NCBI GenBank assembly: GCA_017979445.1
Contig: CM030713.1
Location: forward strand, 28,005,934 to 28,069,933
Source: Akebia trifoliata
Taxonomy: Eukaryota > Streptophyta > Magnoliopsida > Ranunculales > Lardizabalaceae
DNA length: 64,000 bases
Reading direction: 5' to 3'
Position 1 is the stretch's first letter; each line of letters begins with the position of its first letter. The notes under the pieces were generated by a model that saw only the letters and a program-made list of their open reading frames with translations, did no database searches and was not told where the DNA came from. Made by a program: the position numbers and the translations under genes. This document shows positions 10,659-21,990 of this stretch, one piece after another.

Positions 10659-11640
10659 ATGACATTTACTCAAGAGATAAATGACTCCCACACTATTCTT
10701 GAGGGAAATTCTTCTACACAACGGATTACTACTGTTCCGTTAGATAGTTGTAACTTTCAGTCATAGTCTCAGTCTGTGCAACTTTATTTGGATAGTAGAG
10801 GTAAATTCAATTGGTCATTGGGCACCATCCCGAAGCCACCCTTCACTGATCCCAAATTTGAACAATGGAAAATCGATAACTGTACCATTCTCGAATGATT
10901 ATTTAACTCTATGGAGCAATGTATCTATACCATATTCTATACCATGAGACTATATTTTCTTTGTGGTCAGTCATCATCCAGACATATGTACATGTTATGA
11001 ATGACTTAATAATTTATGAGCTTTATCGGGATATTACTCAAGCTACCCAAGGCACTTAGAGTGTGACGGATTACTTTGGTTTCCTATAGTAGTCTCCTTG
11101 AGAAGAGCTCTCGCATTATAAGTTTATGACTGAGTTGTCTGCAAAAAAAGTTAGGTATGTGGTTAAGCAGATTGGTTGACATCAAACATACCAGTTCCTG
11201 TAGGTCTACGTCTTGAGTTTGAAGTACTTCGGACATAGATCCTTAACATCACTCATTTACCATCTTTATTTGAGACATTTGCGAATTGATAGTGATGAAC
11301 GTCGTCACTGTGTAGTTTCTTCTCAGACTCAAGCCCCTAGGATTATCTCTACCCCAGCTATAAATCAGATGGCTCTTGCAGTCAATTCAAGTTTTTCTGA
11401 CTCTCGTACTCAAGGACATGGAAGTCAAGCCTGTGGAGGCCGTGAACGTGATAAAGGAAATGACTTTACTTGCAACCATTGTGGGAAGGTTGGACATGAG
11501 AAGACCCGTTGCTTTCAACTCTATCCCCACCTTTTGAGATATTCTGTGGGACAGCCTTCTCCTCGTGCTACTACTGTGAAGTCTGCATCAATTTCTCAAG
11601 CTTATCTTGGCATTATCGATTTGCAACACCTCTAGACTTA
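10659..11640 (+). pseudogene. copia C gag relic
   Basis: Opens with MTFTQEINDSHTILEGNSS at 10659. It continues FNWSLGTIPKPPFTDPKFEQW in the usual place of the gag core, with in-frame stops. The 3' part (11213-11635) is open for 140 codons and carries an intact CCHC zinc knuckle, CNHCGKVGHEKTRCFQLYP (C-x2-C-x4-H-x4-C), near 11472-11528. The upstream half is broken by frame changes, so full gag cannot be made. Confidence 0.8.
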
Positions 11641-11759
11641 GATTGTCGCCATTATACATGATCAGATCCAAGTTTAACTCCTTTATCCTCAACTGTTGCA
11701 TCAATTATTACACCTCCAAGTACATTCTTTACATTTCATGCTACTCAGCCTGGCTCTGC

Positions 11760-13025
11760 TCCTCTGACATGGGTAATTAATTATGGTGCCTTCGATCACA
11801 TAATTGATGAGTCTAGCCATTTTACATCCTCTATTTTCTCTACTGTCATAGGGAGGTTCGTCTTGTTGATGGGTCTTACACCTACCACAACAAGGGTACT
11901 ATCTCATTATCTCCTAATTTTTCTCTTGACTATGTGCTTCATGTTCCTCACTTATTTCTTAATCTTTTATTTGTGAGTAGCATTACTAAATCTTTAAATT
12001 ATTCTGTAACATTTTTTCATACTCACTGTACTTTTAGGACCTAGCTTCGAGGAGGATTTTTGGCAAGGGGTATGAGAATGATGGATTGTACATGTTTGGA
12101 TCTTAATTGACTACGATTCTATCTTCTTTGAGTCACATTTTTTCATCTCAATCTTTAGATTTATAACATGCTCACTTAAGATATGCTAATTTTCAACACT
12201 TATGTTCTTTATTTTCTTCTTTAAAAACTTCTTATAGTGGGAATAAATTTTAATGTTCTATGTGTGAGCTTACTAAACACACTCGTACCTCTTTTTTTTT
12301 CTCGTATGCATCAATTTAATGCAATATTTGATTTAGTTCATTCTAATGTTTGGGGGCCTTCCCCTGTCACTGTGTTTAATGGTCATAGATACTATGTTAC
12401 ATTTATATATGATTATTCTCATTGCACTTGGGTTTATTTGATACATTCTTGTTCTGAGGTGCTCCCTATTTTTGTTAATTTTCTTAAGATGATTCTAACT
12501 CTGTACAACATCACTGTTAAATCTCTCAGGTCAAATAATGGGAGGGGGGAATATATTCCAGATGGAATTCGTTCCCATCTCTATGAGAATGGTATATTCT
12601 ATTAGTTGACATGTCCATACACTCTTAAGCAGAATAGGGTGGCAGAACGTAAGAATCACCAACTCATGAATATAGTCTGGCGTCTTCTTTAAGGCATACA
12701 TGTTCCTAAAGTATATTGGAATATGACAGTTCTTACAACAACTTTTCTTATTAATCGCATTCTAAGTCGCACCTTAGGGGGACAAGTTCCCCTTCATGTT
12801 CTTCAATCTGACCGCACTCCCTTCCCCATTACTCTTAGAATCTTTGGGTGCACGTGTTTTGTTCAAGATGGAACTCCCACTCATACTAAATTAGATGATA
12901 AAGTCATTTGGTATATCTTCTTAGGTTATTCCTCTGTGTCCAAGGGATATCGGTGTTATGATCTGATTTCTCACTGTGCCATACATTCTCTTGATGTTAC
13001 ATTTTTTAAAAATATTTCATAATTT
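11760..13025 (+). pseudogene. copia C protease and integrase relic
   Basis: The protease site near 11766 reads TWVINYGAFDHIIDESSHF; the catalytic DSGA has become NYGA. After decayed sequence, an integrase frame opens at 12237: HQFNAIFDLVHSNVWGPSPV (the first catalytic Asp position reads S), YVTFIYDYSHCTWVYLI, SLRSNNGRGEY (second Asp replaced by N), then KQNRVAERKNHQLMN with the catalytic Glu. A second open frame (12723-13022) gives ITLRIFGCTCFVQDG and IFLGYSSVSKGYRCYD. Loss of two acidic residues plus stops shows it is inactive. Confidence 0.8.
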
Positions 13026-13359
13026 CGTACTACTATTTTACAGGAACCTATTTCTTCTCAAGACACATCACCCATAGTTCAGGTATATCATCTCCAACCT
13101 TCTCCTTAGACTTAGATATATCATCTCCTACACTTACACCTATACTTGTTCTTATTCCTTTTTTTTTTTCTGACTCTCACTTGTTTATTACTCTTTGCAA
13201 AAGTAAGCAATGGTGTGTTACTGATCATCCTATTGCCCAGTTTGTTTCTTATTAGGGTCTCTTTCTTTCTTATCATGCCCACCTTACTCTCATTGATTCT
13301 ATTCGAGTTCCTCAGTCTGTATCAAAGGCTTTACAAGAACTTCAATGGACTAGAATTAT

Positions 13360-14840
13360 AACTGTCGAGATGGATGCTTTACAGAAAAATAGTACCTGAA
13401 CTTGTTATCCTTTCATCTGGGGAGAGGACCGTGGGTTGTAAATGGGTCTTTACTATGAAATACCTCGCGGATGGCACTGTTGATCAGTATAAGGCACGAC
13501 TAGTTGCTAAGGGATTTACACAACTCCAGGAAAAGATTTTGGTGCCACCTTTGCTTCTGTCGCCAAACTTCCTACTCTTCGTCTTCTTATCTCTTTAACT
13601 GCTTGTCACACATGGCCCCTTCATCAACTCGATGTAAAGAATATTTTTATAAACGGTGATTTGACTAAAATTATATATATGGACCCCCCTCTTGGGTTTC
13701 GTCTTCAAGGGAAGTATTGTAGGAAGGAATGTCACCTTCTCAATCTGTGTATGGCCTGAAATAGTCCTCGTGAACTTGGTTTCAATGTTTTTCAGAAGTT
13801 ATTTTGTTCATGAAGTTTATCAGATGTCATTCAGATTATACTTGCTTTGTTCATTGAAGATTGGATGGTCGTTGTGCCATTATTATAGTGTATTTAGATG
13901 ATATTATCTTGACAGGAGATGATGCACAGTAGATTGACAAGGTAAAGATGATATTGAATTGTGCCTTTGAGGTTAAGGACTTAGATCTTCTCAAGTATTT
14001 CTTGGGATAGAAGTAGCTTGTTCTTGACGTGGTATTTCGCTATCTTAACACAAATACACATTGGACCTTCAGGACACTGATATGCTTTGTTGTCGTCCTG
14101 CCTCTTCTCCTATGGATCAAAATCATCGATTTCATATCAAATTTGGTGATCTATTATTTGACCATTCTTCTTATTAGAGACTTGTAGGTCGTCTGATTTA
14201 TTTGACTAACACCAAACCAGATTTGACCTTTGCGATTAGTGTAGTCAGTTAGTTTATGCATGTTTTGTGTACGTCTCATCTTGATGTTGTTCACCGTATT
14301 CTTCACTAATTGAAGTCACGTCTTGACATCGAGCTTTTCTACTCATCCACTATTAAATCACATTTGTCGTGTTTCATTGATGTTGACTATGCGGGTTCTC
14401 TTACAAATAGGAGATCTACCACTGGTTTCCATACATTCTATAAAGGTAATCTTATCTCGTGAAAAAGTAAGAAATATAGTGTGGTCTTTAGTTCTTCTGT
14501 TGAAGTTGAGTATCGTGCCATGGCTCTTGGCACATGTGAGTTTCTCTAGCTTCGATCTTTACTAATAGAGATGGGATTTCCTCCTTGTTCTTTCTCGTTA
14601 TTCTACGACAACAAGTCTACAATCATGCTTGCTTCTAACTCAATTCTTCATGAACGAACTAAATATATATAGAGGTTGATGTTCACTTTCTCAAGGAGAT
14701 AGTTCAATCTAGTACCCTTCAAGCAGTATTTGTATCCTCTTTAGATCAGTTCGCCGACATGTTTATAAAGTCTGTTGTTCCTTCTATCTCTAACTCTCAT
14801 CTTATCAAGCTAGGTTTGGTTGATATATTTACTCCAGCTT
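13360..14840 (+). pseudogene. copia C reverse transcriptase and RNase H relic
   Basis: The N-terminal reverse transcriptase motif [20 protein letters not shown] with [12 protein letters not shown] is open at 13374-13598. LHQLDVKNIFINGDL follows near 13623. The polymerase motif VYLDDIILTGDD lies near 13888-13923 in another frame, so at least two shifts separate the parts. RNase H pieces include NKSTIMLASNSILHERTKYI near 14610-14670. The frame ends at the purine tract before the 3' LTR. Confidence 0.8.
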
Positions 14841-14849
14841 GAGGGGGAG

Positions 14850-15010
14850 TATTAAAAAATAGTACATAGTAGTAGTCTATTTCTATTTAGTAGGAGTCTA
14901 ATTCTATTATTTTTATGTAAGGGCATTTATGTCCATTCACCTTTTTTATTATTATAAATATCTGCCAAGCTCTTCTGTATGCAAGTTTATCAATGCTCTT
15001 AGTATCGCGC
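14850..15010 (+). repeat. 3' LTR of copia C
   Basis: Begins TATTAAAAAATAGTACATAG right after the purine tract. It shares the AGTCTATTTCTATTTAG, GGGCATTTATGTCCATTCAC and TTATAAATATCTG blocks with 9504-9690. Similarity fades after CTCTTAGTATCG near 15005. Confidence 0.7.
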
Positions 15011-15019
15011 AATTGTATC

Positions 15020-17148
15020 TCACAGTCTAGCCGTAGTCAAATCACCTCTTGTTTCTTCTGAGGGCCTTCCACTTCCTTTTATAGCACCTTCATCTTACAC
15101 ACTACGTATTGTATTGTAGAAATGTATTCGTTCTTGCACTAACCATCATATTTCTAATTTTGTATTTTTAATTATCTTTCATTTTTTTTTCGCTCATTCG
15201 CATTTTTATTGTCCACTGTTTCTATTCCTAGTACTTATCATCAAACTTTGTCTTTTTCTAGATGGAAACTTGCTATGGATGATTAGATGGATACCCTTTA
15301 TGAGAATCAAACATAAGATCACCTCACTACTCTTCCTTCTAAGAAGACCATTGTTGGTTGTCATTGGATGTACACGGTAAAATATCAACATGATATCTCA
15401 ATTGATCACCTAAGGTTTGATTGGTGGCTAAAGTGTATAAACAAAACTACGGTGTGAATAATTGTGAAATCTTTTCACTCATTGCTCACAACAACTCTAT
15501 TAGAATTCTTTTATCTATCACAGTCATAGTCAAGAAATTAGAGTACGGGTTTAAAATGGCAAGGGAAAACTTTGGAATAAATGCTAAAAATGAGAAAAAA
15601 AATATATATATTAAAAGTTATAAAAAATATATATCTAATGAAAATTCATAGAATCAAGTTATTATCATCAAATCCCATATTTTTACATTTATAAATTATC
15701 AAATTCTATTATGTATCAAATCCCACATTTAAAATATATATATGTTTAAAGTTTTGGCCCTGTGAAAAAAATTGGGAAAATATCGGGGGGGAAATGGCAA
15801 CTTTTGTTACAAATGAAAAAGTCGCGTTTTTTTATTGTTTTAATAGTAAAGGGTGCAAGTCGGGTTTTAAACACATTTATTTTCAAAAAATTATCAATTT
15901 TTGTTACTATGGTTGCAATAAGTTCTAATTAGCCGCTTTACCAACTAGACATCAAAAATGCATTTCTTCATGGAGATTTATAGGAGGAAGTGTATATGGA
16001 TCACCCCCAGATTATGTAATTGAAGGAAAAAAACATCTTGTGTGTAAGTTGAAGAAGGCGTTGTATGGACTGAAACAATCTCCACGTGCTTGGTTTGACT
16101 AATTTAGCTTTGTGGTGCTTTGGTATAAGTTTTAGCATTCCACCTCTTATCATTTTGTATTTACTCAGCATTCCACCTAAGGCATTTTGGTTCTCATTGT
16201 GTATGTGGATGACATTATTATCACTGGAAGTAACTATGTTGGTACTGCCTGATTGAAGGTTCATTTGGGTACTTAGTTCCATACAAAAGACTTAGGCCTC
16301 TTTCGTTATTTTCTTGGGATTGAGGTTGCACGTTCCAAGGATGGACTCACTCTGTGCCTATGTAAGTTTGTGTTTGACTTATTATCTAAGACGGGCATTC
16401 TAGGATCTCATCTAGTTGATACTCTCATGGAACTTTCTGTCAAGTTTGATGTTGAACAGAGGAACATTTTTCAGGACATTGGAAGGTAGAGACAGTTGGT
16501 TAGCAAGCTCATATATCTCATAATTACTCATCTTGACATTACTTATGTTGTGGGAGTGATCAGTGAGTTTATGCATGTTCCTTGACAACCTCATTAGGAA
16601 GTTATGTCTATACTACATTATCTAGAAGGTGATCTTAGAAAAGGTCTCTTGTACCATCCTTCATTTTCCTTTACTTTATGGATACTCCGATATCGAATGG
16701 GTCGATCATCGCTCTACCTCTGATTATTGCACATTTGTTGGTGGAAATCCTGGTACTTCGCATAGTAAGAGCAAAACGTTGTGGCTCACTCTAGTGTTGA
16801 AGTTTAATATTGTGCAATGGCCCACATTGCTTCTGACATGTTGTGGGTTCATTCTTTTCTTCGCGACATAGTTGTTGACGCTCTATTGCCCATGTAGATG
16901 TATCATGACGAGCAAACTGCCATTTTTATTAACAACAACCATATCTCTTTCATGAGCATATCAAGCGTATCAAAGTTGACTATCGCTTTGTTTAGGATTT
17001 AATCATGCATAAATAGATTGTTATACCTTATGTAAAGTCGAGTAATCAGTTGGCTTATTTTCTCACTCTACCCTTATCTCATGTAATTTTTCTTCTTTAT
17101 GTACCAATATGGGCATCTTTGATATGTATGCTCCAGCTTGAGGGGGGG
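15020..17148 (+). pseudogene. copia B reverse transcriptase and RNase H relic
   Basis: Resumes the outer element. IVGCHWMYTVKYQHDISIDH near 15350-15410 is the first reverse transcriptase motif. The part SIRILLSIT near 15500-15525 and its natural continuation LYQLDIKNAFLHGDL at about 15938 are separated by about 390 bp of foreign AT-rich DNA. LKKALYGLKQSPRAWFD lies near 16050 and the polymerase site VYVDDIIITGSN near 16201. LGLFRYFLGIEVARSKDG follows, then decayed RNase H (STSDYCTFVGGNPGTSHSKS at 16704-16770). The 3' end is APA-stop-GG at the purine tract. Many stops are present. Confidence 0.8.
15526..15930. mobile_element. AT-rich small insertion inside copia B reverse transcriptase
   Basis: About 400 bp of non-coding, very AT-rich sequence with a G7 run near 15784, lying exactly between two adjacent conserved blocks of reverse transcriptase. 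Its size suits a MITE, but I did not find clear terminal repeats or a target duplication. Confidence 0.45.
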
Positions 17149-17375
17149 TGTTAGAATTCTGTATAACAAATATTTTTTTATGTTATACGTGAACAAGTAG
17201 ATTGTTCGTGTGTGTTTGTTCGACATCCATAGGGCTTTAGTTGACTCATGGTGGGCTATTTATGTAATGGGCCCCACCTTATGTTATATATGTGGACCCC
17301 ACATACTTTTTACTAGTGATTTTTAATAAATAAAGAGGAAAGGCCAAACCCTAAAGCTTTTGTTGTGTGCGACAT
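17149..17375 (+). repeat. 3' LTR of copia B
   Basis: Starts TGTTAGAATTCTGTATAACA directly after the 15-base polypurine tract at 17134-17148. It contains a TTATATATGTGG TATA-like box near 17284 and AATAAATAAAG near 17325. The right end is not fixed because a LINE fragment follows and no intact 5' LTR is in the window. Confidence 0.6.
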
Positions 17376-17379
17376 CTGT

Positions 17380-17790
17380 TTGATATTTTATTGTTTTATC
17401 CCATTTTCTTTCTCTCTTCATTTGGATTGGACTTTTATGTTAAATGTTCTATCTTTGTTCATTGGGTGGACTCATAACATTTTCTCTACCAGAAAAGGAT
17501 ACTTAGGGATTACTCTTCCTTTTAAGGTATTTCTTGGAGAGAAGAAGACCATACAAGTGGTCATTTTGGATATTTTGGGTTGGCTTTTTCATTGGAGCAA
17601 ACCAAGTAAGGATTTTGAAGGGGTTTTCTTTGAGGATTTTGTATTTAAGTGGGATGGTTTGTACCATGTTTAGCACGAGTTGAGTTTATAGTGTTATTGT
17701 GCCTTTTGTTCTTCTTTTTATTTTCTTGTACCATTGGCCACCTCGTCCATTTTTATTAATAAATTTTTTATACTTACAAAAAACAAATAT
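17380..17790 (+). mobile_element. L1-type LINE 3' fragment
   Basis: The open frame at 17365-17673 carries GWTHNIFSTRKGYLGITLPF and SKDFEGVFFEDFVFKWDGLY, matching in order the C-terminal tail of the LINE at 25048-26197 (WTLNIFSHRKRYL and VDFVFRWDCLC). The 3' end has the typical TTATTAATAAATTTTTTATA then TTACAAAAAACA. The reverse transcriptase and most of the zinc-binding region are missing: a 5'-truncated copy. Confidence 0.65.
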
Positions 17791-17814
17791 ATTTTATACC
17801 ACTTGTAATAGTGA

Positions 17815-17965
17815 TTACAAGTTTACGATATGATCGTAGATGGTGGAAGTTATGAGAATGTGATTTTCCTTGAAGTAGTCAACAAGTTGCACCTGAAGAC
17901 CAACATCCTAAACCTTACAGGCTCTTTTGGATTAAGAAGGACAACGAAGTGAGAATAGTTGAGAC
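17815..17965 (+). pseudogene. Ty3/gypsy aspartic protease fragment
   Basis: The frame reads YDMIVDGGSYENVIFLEVVN then KLHLKT, the gypsy protease pattern (D-x-GS-x-NV-S...V-KL-L). A +1 shift continues PYRLFWIKKDNEVRIVE. It may belong to the gypsy element whose integrase starts at 20101, with the LINE and other DNA between them. That link is inferred from strand and order. Confidence 0.55.
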
Positions 17966-18099
17966 ACGGTTTTGACCCATCAAGTGTGAGGATAGGGACA
18001 CGGTTTTGACAGGAGTTGGGCTGAATTATTTCACTAAGGAGATGTTTTCATTGGGGGAGTTTTATCTTTCAAAAGCTCTCATAGAAACTCTCTAAGTAG

Positions 18100-19560
18100 G
18101 TGTAAATCAACGATCGAGATCATGTTCTGCGATCGAGTTCTAGTTTTTTCTCATGAAGGAATGCCCTATTTTATTTGGTTTGGAGAGCAGGATCTTTGGC
18201 AAACAACTTCTTGATGACCTTAAGGTTGTTTATGCTTATGATAGGATCTGATCTCAACAATTTTAGCCCTTTCTTGGATAAAATTCAGGGAGCAAATAAA
18301 AAAGCTTTTATGACTATACTTGGGGAACCGGAGGCAAGCATGACAACTAAAGAAGAATAAAAATGGAATTCAAAAAGGATATTGGATCTAGGCTTTTTGT
18401 GGGGATAAGTAAGGATAGCTCCACCACGAAATTAGGAGTTTTGTTAGCAGTGGCATCTTCCAAAGACTCAATTATCGAAGATAGGATTTATGAGTTAAGT
18501 CCAAAAGGGGCAGAAGCTCCAATTCAATTGGATTTTTCAGAAGACTGGATTGAATGTTCCCCACCCCTAAGCTATACTTGGTCTGCACATGAGCAAGATG
18601 AGTTGGAGGAGTGGGCTTGAGTTTAGAGGCTATAACGAAGAAAAAGTAGAAAATAATTGAGGACTTGGAGGTTTTCGGGAGGAAAAAAGGGCATACAAAA
18701 GATAATGTTGTCTCAGGTAAGGGATAGGAGAGCAAATCATCAATTATTAGTATCGTTTAAATTATTATCGTGGAATGTCAAGGGGCTTGAATGCTTCGAG
18801 GAAGAGAGTGGTGATAAAATCCATAGTAAGTATAACAAAACGTCAGATTGTTGTTCTTTAGGAACCGAAATTAGAGGTTGTGGACTAGATGGTGATTATG
18901 GATATGTGAGGCAGCAGAAATGTGGGTTGGAGTTTCGTTCTAGCAATCAGGACTATAGGGACATTATTTTAATGAGGGATAGTAGCAATATGGTGGTAAA
19001 GGAATCTTTGTTAGGAGCCTTCTCTGCTTCCATTTTATGAAAGTTAACTGATAGCGATTGCAAATGGGTTTTCATAGGGGTTAGGCAAGCATCACCATTT
19101 AGATTTGTACACATGTGGCTTATGCAAGATAACTTCAACGAGTTAATCAAGAATTGGTGGTCGTGCAAAAAAATTTGTAGGAAGGCCGGGGGTAGTATTT
19201 CATTTGAAACTCAAATTCATTAAAAAAAGCTCAAGGAGTGGAATAGATAGGTATTCAGAAGAGTAGAAGTAAAAAAAAAAAAAGGAACTTTCGATGGAGA
19301 TGGAAGAGTTGGATGAGAGGAAATGGGCCCGTTATCCATGGTGACTAGAGCTAGGAGGGGAACAGTTCAAGAGGAGTACAATAATAAGTTGAATATGAAA
19401 CAAGTTTGGTGGAAACAGAAATCGAGAATACGTTGGCTTAAGGAAGGGGGTGGTAACACCAAGTTTTTCCACCGCTTAGTTATTGCTCAGAGGAGGTCTA
19501 ATAACATTTCTAAGATTAAAATCGAGGGATGTTGGGTTGAAGGATAGGAGGTTAGAAAAG
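18100..19560 (+). pseudogene. L1-type LINE 5' part: endonuclease region relic
   Basis: The endonuclease domain opens with LLSWNVKGL at about 18757-18783. A shifted frame continues it (LNASRKRVVIKS, then EPKLEVVD, the usual QE-x-K site read through a stop). Downstream, 19323-19547 gives WWKQKSRIRWLKEGGGNTKF then FHRLVIAQRRSNNISKIKI, the very conserved linker before the LINE reverse transcriptase (W.QKSR..WL..GD.NT.FFH). The reverse transcriptase itself is absent, and sequence after 19600 is unrelated. The part before 18650 has two open frames of 61 and 85 codons that I do not recognise beyond position. Confidence 0.7.
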
Positions 19561-19654
19561 GGGTGGCCGATTTCTAAATTAATTTATATTTTGAAACATA
19601 AGATGTTAGACCAAAGTTGGATGGATTGCACTTCGATAATATTTCTAAATCACA

Positions 19655-20100
19655 ATGATCCGAAATATACCCGATGTTTCAACCGATCCGATCCAATCCA
19701 AAAAAACATGAAAAATCATAATTTCGGATTGGATTCAGATTGGACTCTTAGATCCAAAATAATTTTGGATCCACCCCAAATCCATTCCGAAAAAAAAAAA
19801 TCCGATTTGAACATATTTTAATACTTTTATTACTATTCTTAATTTCAAATAAATACATATAGATAAAATGTTTTAATCTTTTTGGTTTTCCTCTATATTT
19901 GTAGTTGGAAAGTAGATTGTTTAAAATTTATATGATTTTATATTTTAAATTTTAAATTTTTTTGGAATATTGATCATTTGAAAATAAGGCATGTGTTCGA
20001 ATCAGTTTCAAATTCAGGATGAAATGAAATGAAATGAATTCGGTTCACATATTTGTTAATCCGTTCGGATCGGGTGCAAGTTTAAAAAAATTCGGCACAT
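19655..20100. repeat. Interspersed repeat rich in GGATC/CCGAA motifs
   Basis: Low-complexity-like sequence built on CCGATCCGATCC, TTGGATCCACC and TTCGGATCGGG motifs, dense at both ends, with an AT-rich middle. The same style occurs at 31370-31845. No protein is visible. Probably a non-autonomous element, class unknown. Confidence 0.35.
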
Positions 20101-20733
20101 GTGCACATGGCTACTCCCACTATCTATGATGACATTGCACACATTTTCACCACATGTACATTGTGTTTACACTCCTTGACTTCAGAAGTTATTGGGTTTG
20201 CTTGCCTCAATGATGTGTACGAGGACAATGCCTACTTTGGCTCAATTGTGAAATTTTACAAAATTGGGGTATTTGATGACAATGTATTGAATGATGGATT
20301 ATTTTTCAAAAGAAATCAATTATACATTTTAGATTGCTCACTTCGAGAAGATATTCTTGAAGAGCCTTACAATGGAAGACTTTGTAGGTACTTTGGACAA
20401 GACAAAACAATGGCCTTAGTGGCAAAAAAATACTTTTGACCAGAATTGCGGTGGGATATAACAAGGTACGTTGAGAGACGTAAAATTTATCAAGCTTCAA
20501 AGGATTAAACGCAAAACACTAGACTTTACAAGCCATTATTGATTCCTGAGCCTTCATGGGTCGATGTTGGCATGGACTTTGCATTAGGACTTTCTATAAC
20601 TCAATGGGATTTGGTACCTTTACCGAACTTGGGGAGAGCAAGCAAAGATGTGGAAGAAATGGTGAAGAATATGCATGAAATCTACGTGCAAGATATGGCA
20701 GTATTTATGAAAAATCTTTGTACACAAATCAAA
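20101..20733 (+). pseudogene. Ty3/gypsy integrase relic
   Basis: Open for 112 codons at 20101-20439. It includes CLNDVYEDNAYFGSIV and the run-up to the integrase zinc finger (FFKRNQLYILDCSLREDILE, CRYFGQDKTMALVAKKYF). After one stop come QNTRLYKPLLIPEPSWVDVG and MDFALGLSITQWD, the start of the integrase core with its first Asp. The next residues (LVPLPNLGRASKDVEEMVKN, MHEIYVQDM) belong to a much later part of the protein, so an internal deletion has removed most of the core. The C-terminal continuation is found at 24762 beyond copia E. Confidence 0.75.
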
Positions 20734-20838
20734 GATGTATTGCCTATTTAAAAGGCCATTTAATTAATCAAATAAATATAGCACTACGAAAGTTCTTTCT
20801 CCACTTCAGTTTTTATGCTAACCTTCAATCTGTAACAG

Positions 20839-20852
20839 TGGTATCTGAGCCA
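20839..20852 (+). other. tRNA-Met primer binding site of copia E
   Basis: TGGTATCTGAGCCA differs at one base from the usual plant copia site TGGTATCAGAGCCA. It lies one base after the LTR end CA. Confidence 0.85.
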
Positions 20853-21001
20853 AAAATGAGTGGGATAGAGAAAGTGAAAAAAGAAAAGTTGAGACTTGAG
20901 AGTGCCAAACAAAACCTGAAATAAAGAGTTATATAGCAGTAACAACTTTATTTTCTATTTCACCTATTTTCTTTTTTACAAATCAGCAATAAAGGAGAGC
21001 G

Positions 21002-21990
21002 ATGGCGTCTGAAAATTTTGGGCAACCAACAATTCCACGTTTTGATGGTCACTATGACCATATGCTAATGGAGAACATCTTGAGGTCTAAAGAGTATTGG
21101 CATATTGTTGAAGCTAGAGTAGTAGGCACAACACCAACAGACCAGCAGAAATCAGAGATTGAAGGGCAGGTGTTGAAAGATCTCAAAGCAAAGAATTATC
21201 TTTTCCAAGCCATCGATTGTTCGATCTTGGAAACCATTCTCGGAAAGGACACCACCAAGTAGATTTGGGATGCGATGAAGAAGTACCAAGGATTAGAAAG
21301 AGCAAAAAGACTGCAACTTCAAGCACTTCGTTCGAAGTTTGAATTGCTTCGAATGAAGTCAAGATAAACGGTTACAAATTAATTTTCTCGAACGATGGTA
21401 ATCGTCACCAAAATAAGAATCCATGGTGACAAGATGGAGGATGTTACCATCATTGAAAAGATTCTTCGATCCATGACACCAAAATTTAACTTTGTTGTTT
21501 GTTCTATTGAGGAATCAAAAGATATAGATGAGTTTTCTATTGATGAACTGTAAAGTTCCTTGTTGGTACATGAACAAAGAATGACAATAGGTGCAACTGA
21601 GGAACAAGCTTTGAAGGCTTCTACTCATGGTGACACTTCAACATGGAGATGATCAAGTAGAGGTTGTGGTCGAGGTCGTAGACAAGGAAGAGACAGAAGT
21701 TCTTACACACCAGCTTCTAGAGCCAGAGGCAAAGGACATGATCACCACCAGCACTCATTCACCAATGAACCAAAGTTCGACAAGTCAAACATTGAGTGCT
21801 ACCGTTGTCATAAGTTTAGGCACTACAAGTTTGAATGCACTGCAAACTTTCATTCCAACAAAAGAGAGCAATCCAACTTTACAGCACTCTTGATGGTATT
21901 CCAAGTCAAGAAAGAAAAGCTTGAACCAAACATATGGTATTTAGACATGGGCTACAACAATCATGTGTGGTAATAAATCATTCCTTTCTC
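21002..21990 (+). pseudogene. copia E gag and protease relic
   Basis: Starts MASENFGQPTIPRFDGHYDH at 21002, the typical copia gag opening. It passes a stop (AAG TAG ATT near 21260) into IWDAMKKYQGLERAKRLQLQ and MEDVTIIEKILRSMTPKF. A glycine-arginine stretch leads to an intact zinc knuckle, CYRCHKFRHYKFEC (21797-21838). The protease site at about 21930 reads WYLDMGYNNHV; the catalytic DTG has become DMG. Two frame changes and at least three stops make it non-coding as a whole. Confidence 0.8.

Larger units (their letters stand above)
9504..15010 (+). mobile_element. Ty1/copia element C, two LTRs, inserted in copia B
   Basis: Two similar LTR-like repeats (9504 to about 9690 and 14850 to about 15010) flank a complete but decayed copia gene order: gag with zinc knuckle, protease, integrase, reverse transcriptase, RNase H. 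A polypurine tract (CAGCTTGAGGGGGAG) precedes the 3' LTR. The 5' LTR is followed by TAGTATCGAGCCATT, a decayed tRNA-Met primer site. The LTRs differ at many positions, so insertion is not recent. I could not fix a convincing 5-bp target duplication. Confidence 0.75.
2111..17375 (+). mobile_element. Ty1/copia element B, outer element of the nest
   Basis: Three collinear plus-strand segments make one element. 2111-3147 holds late gag, protease and integrase N-terminus; 8870-9503 holds the integrase core; about 15020-17148 holds reverse transcriptase and RNase H, with a polypurine tract at 17134-17148 and an LTR starting at 17149. Between the segments lie a Harbinger transposon and copia C. Its 5' end is hidden behind copia A. 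Protein order is that of copia (integrase before reverse transcriptase), and no domain is repeated or missing across the joins, which supports one interrupted element over unrelated fragments. Confidence 0.75.
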
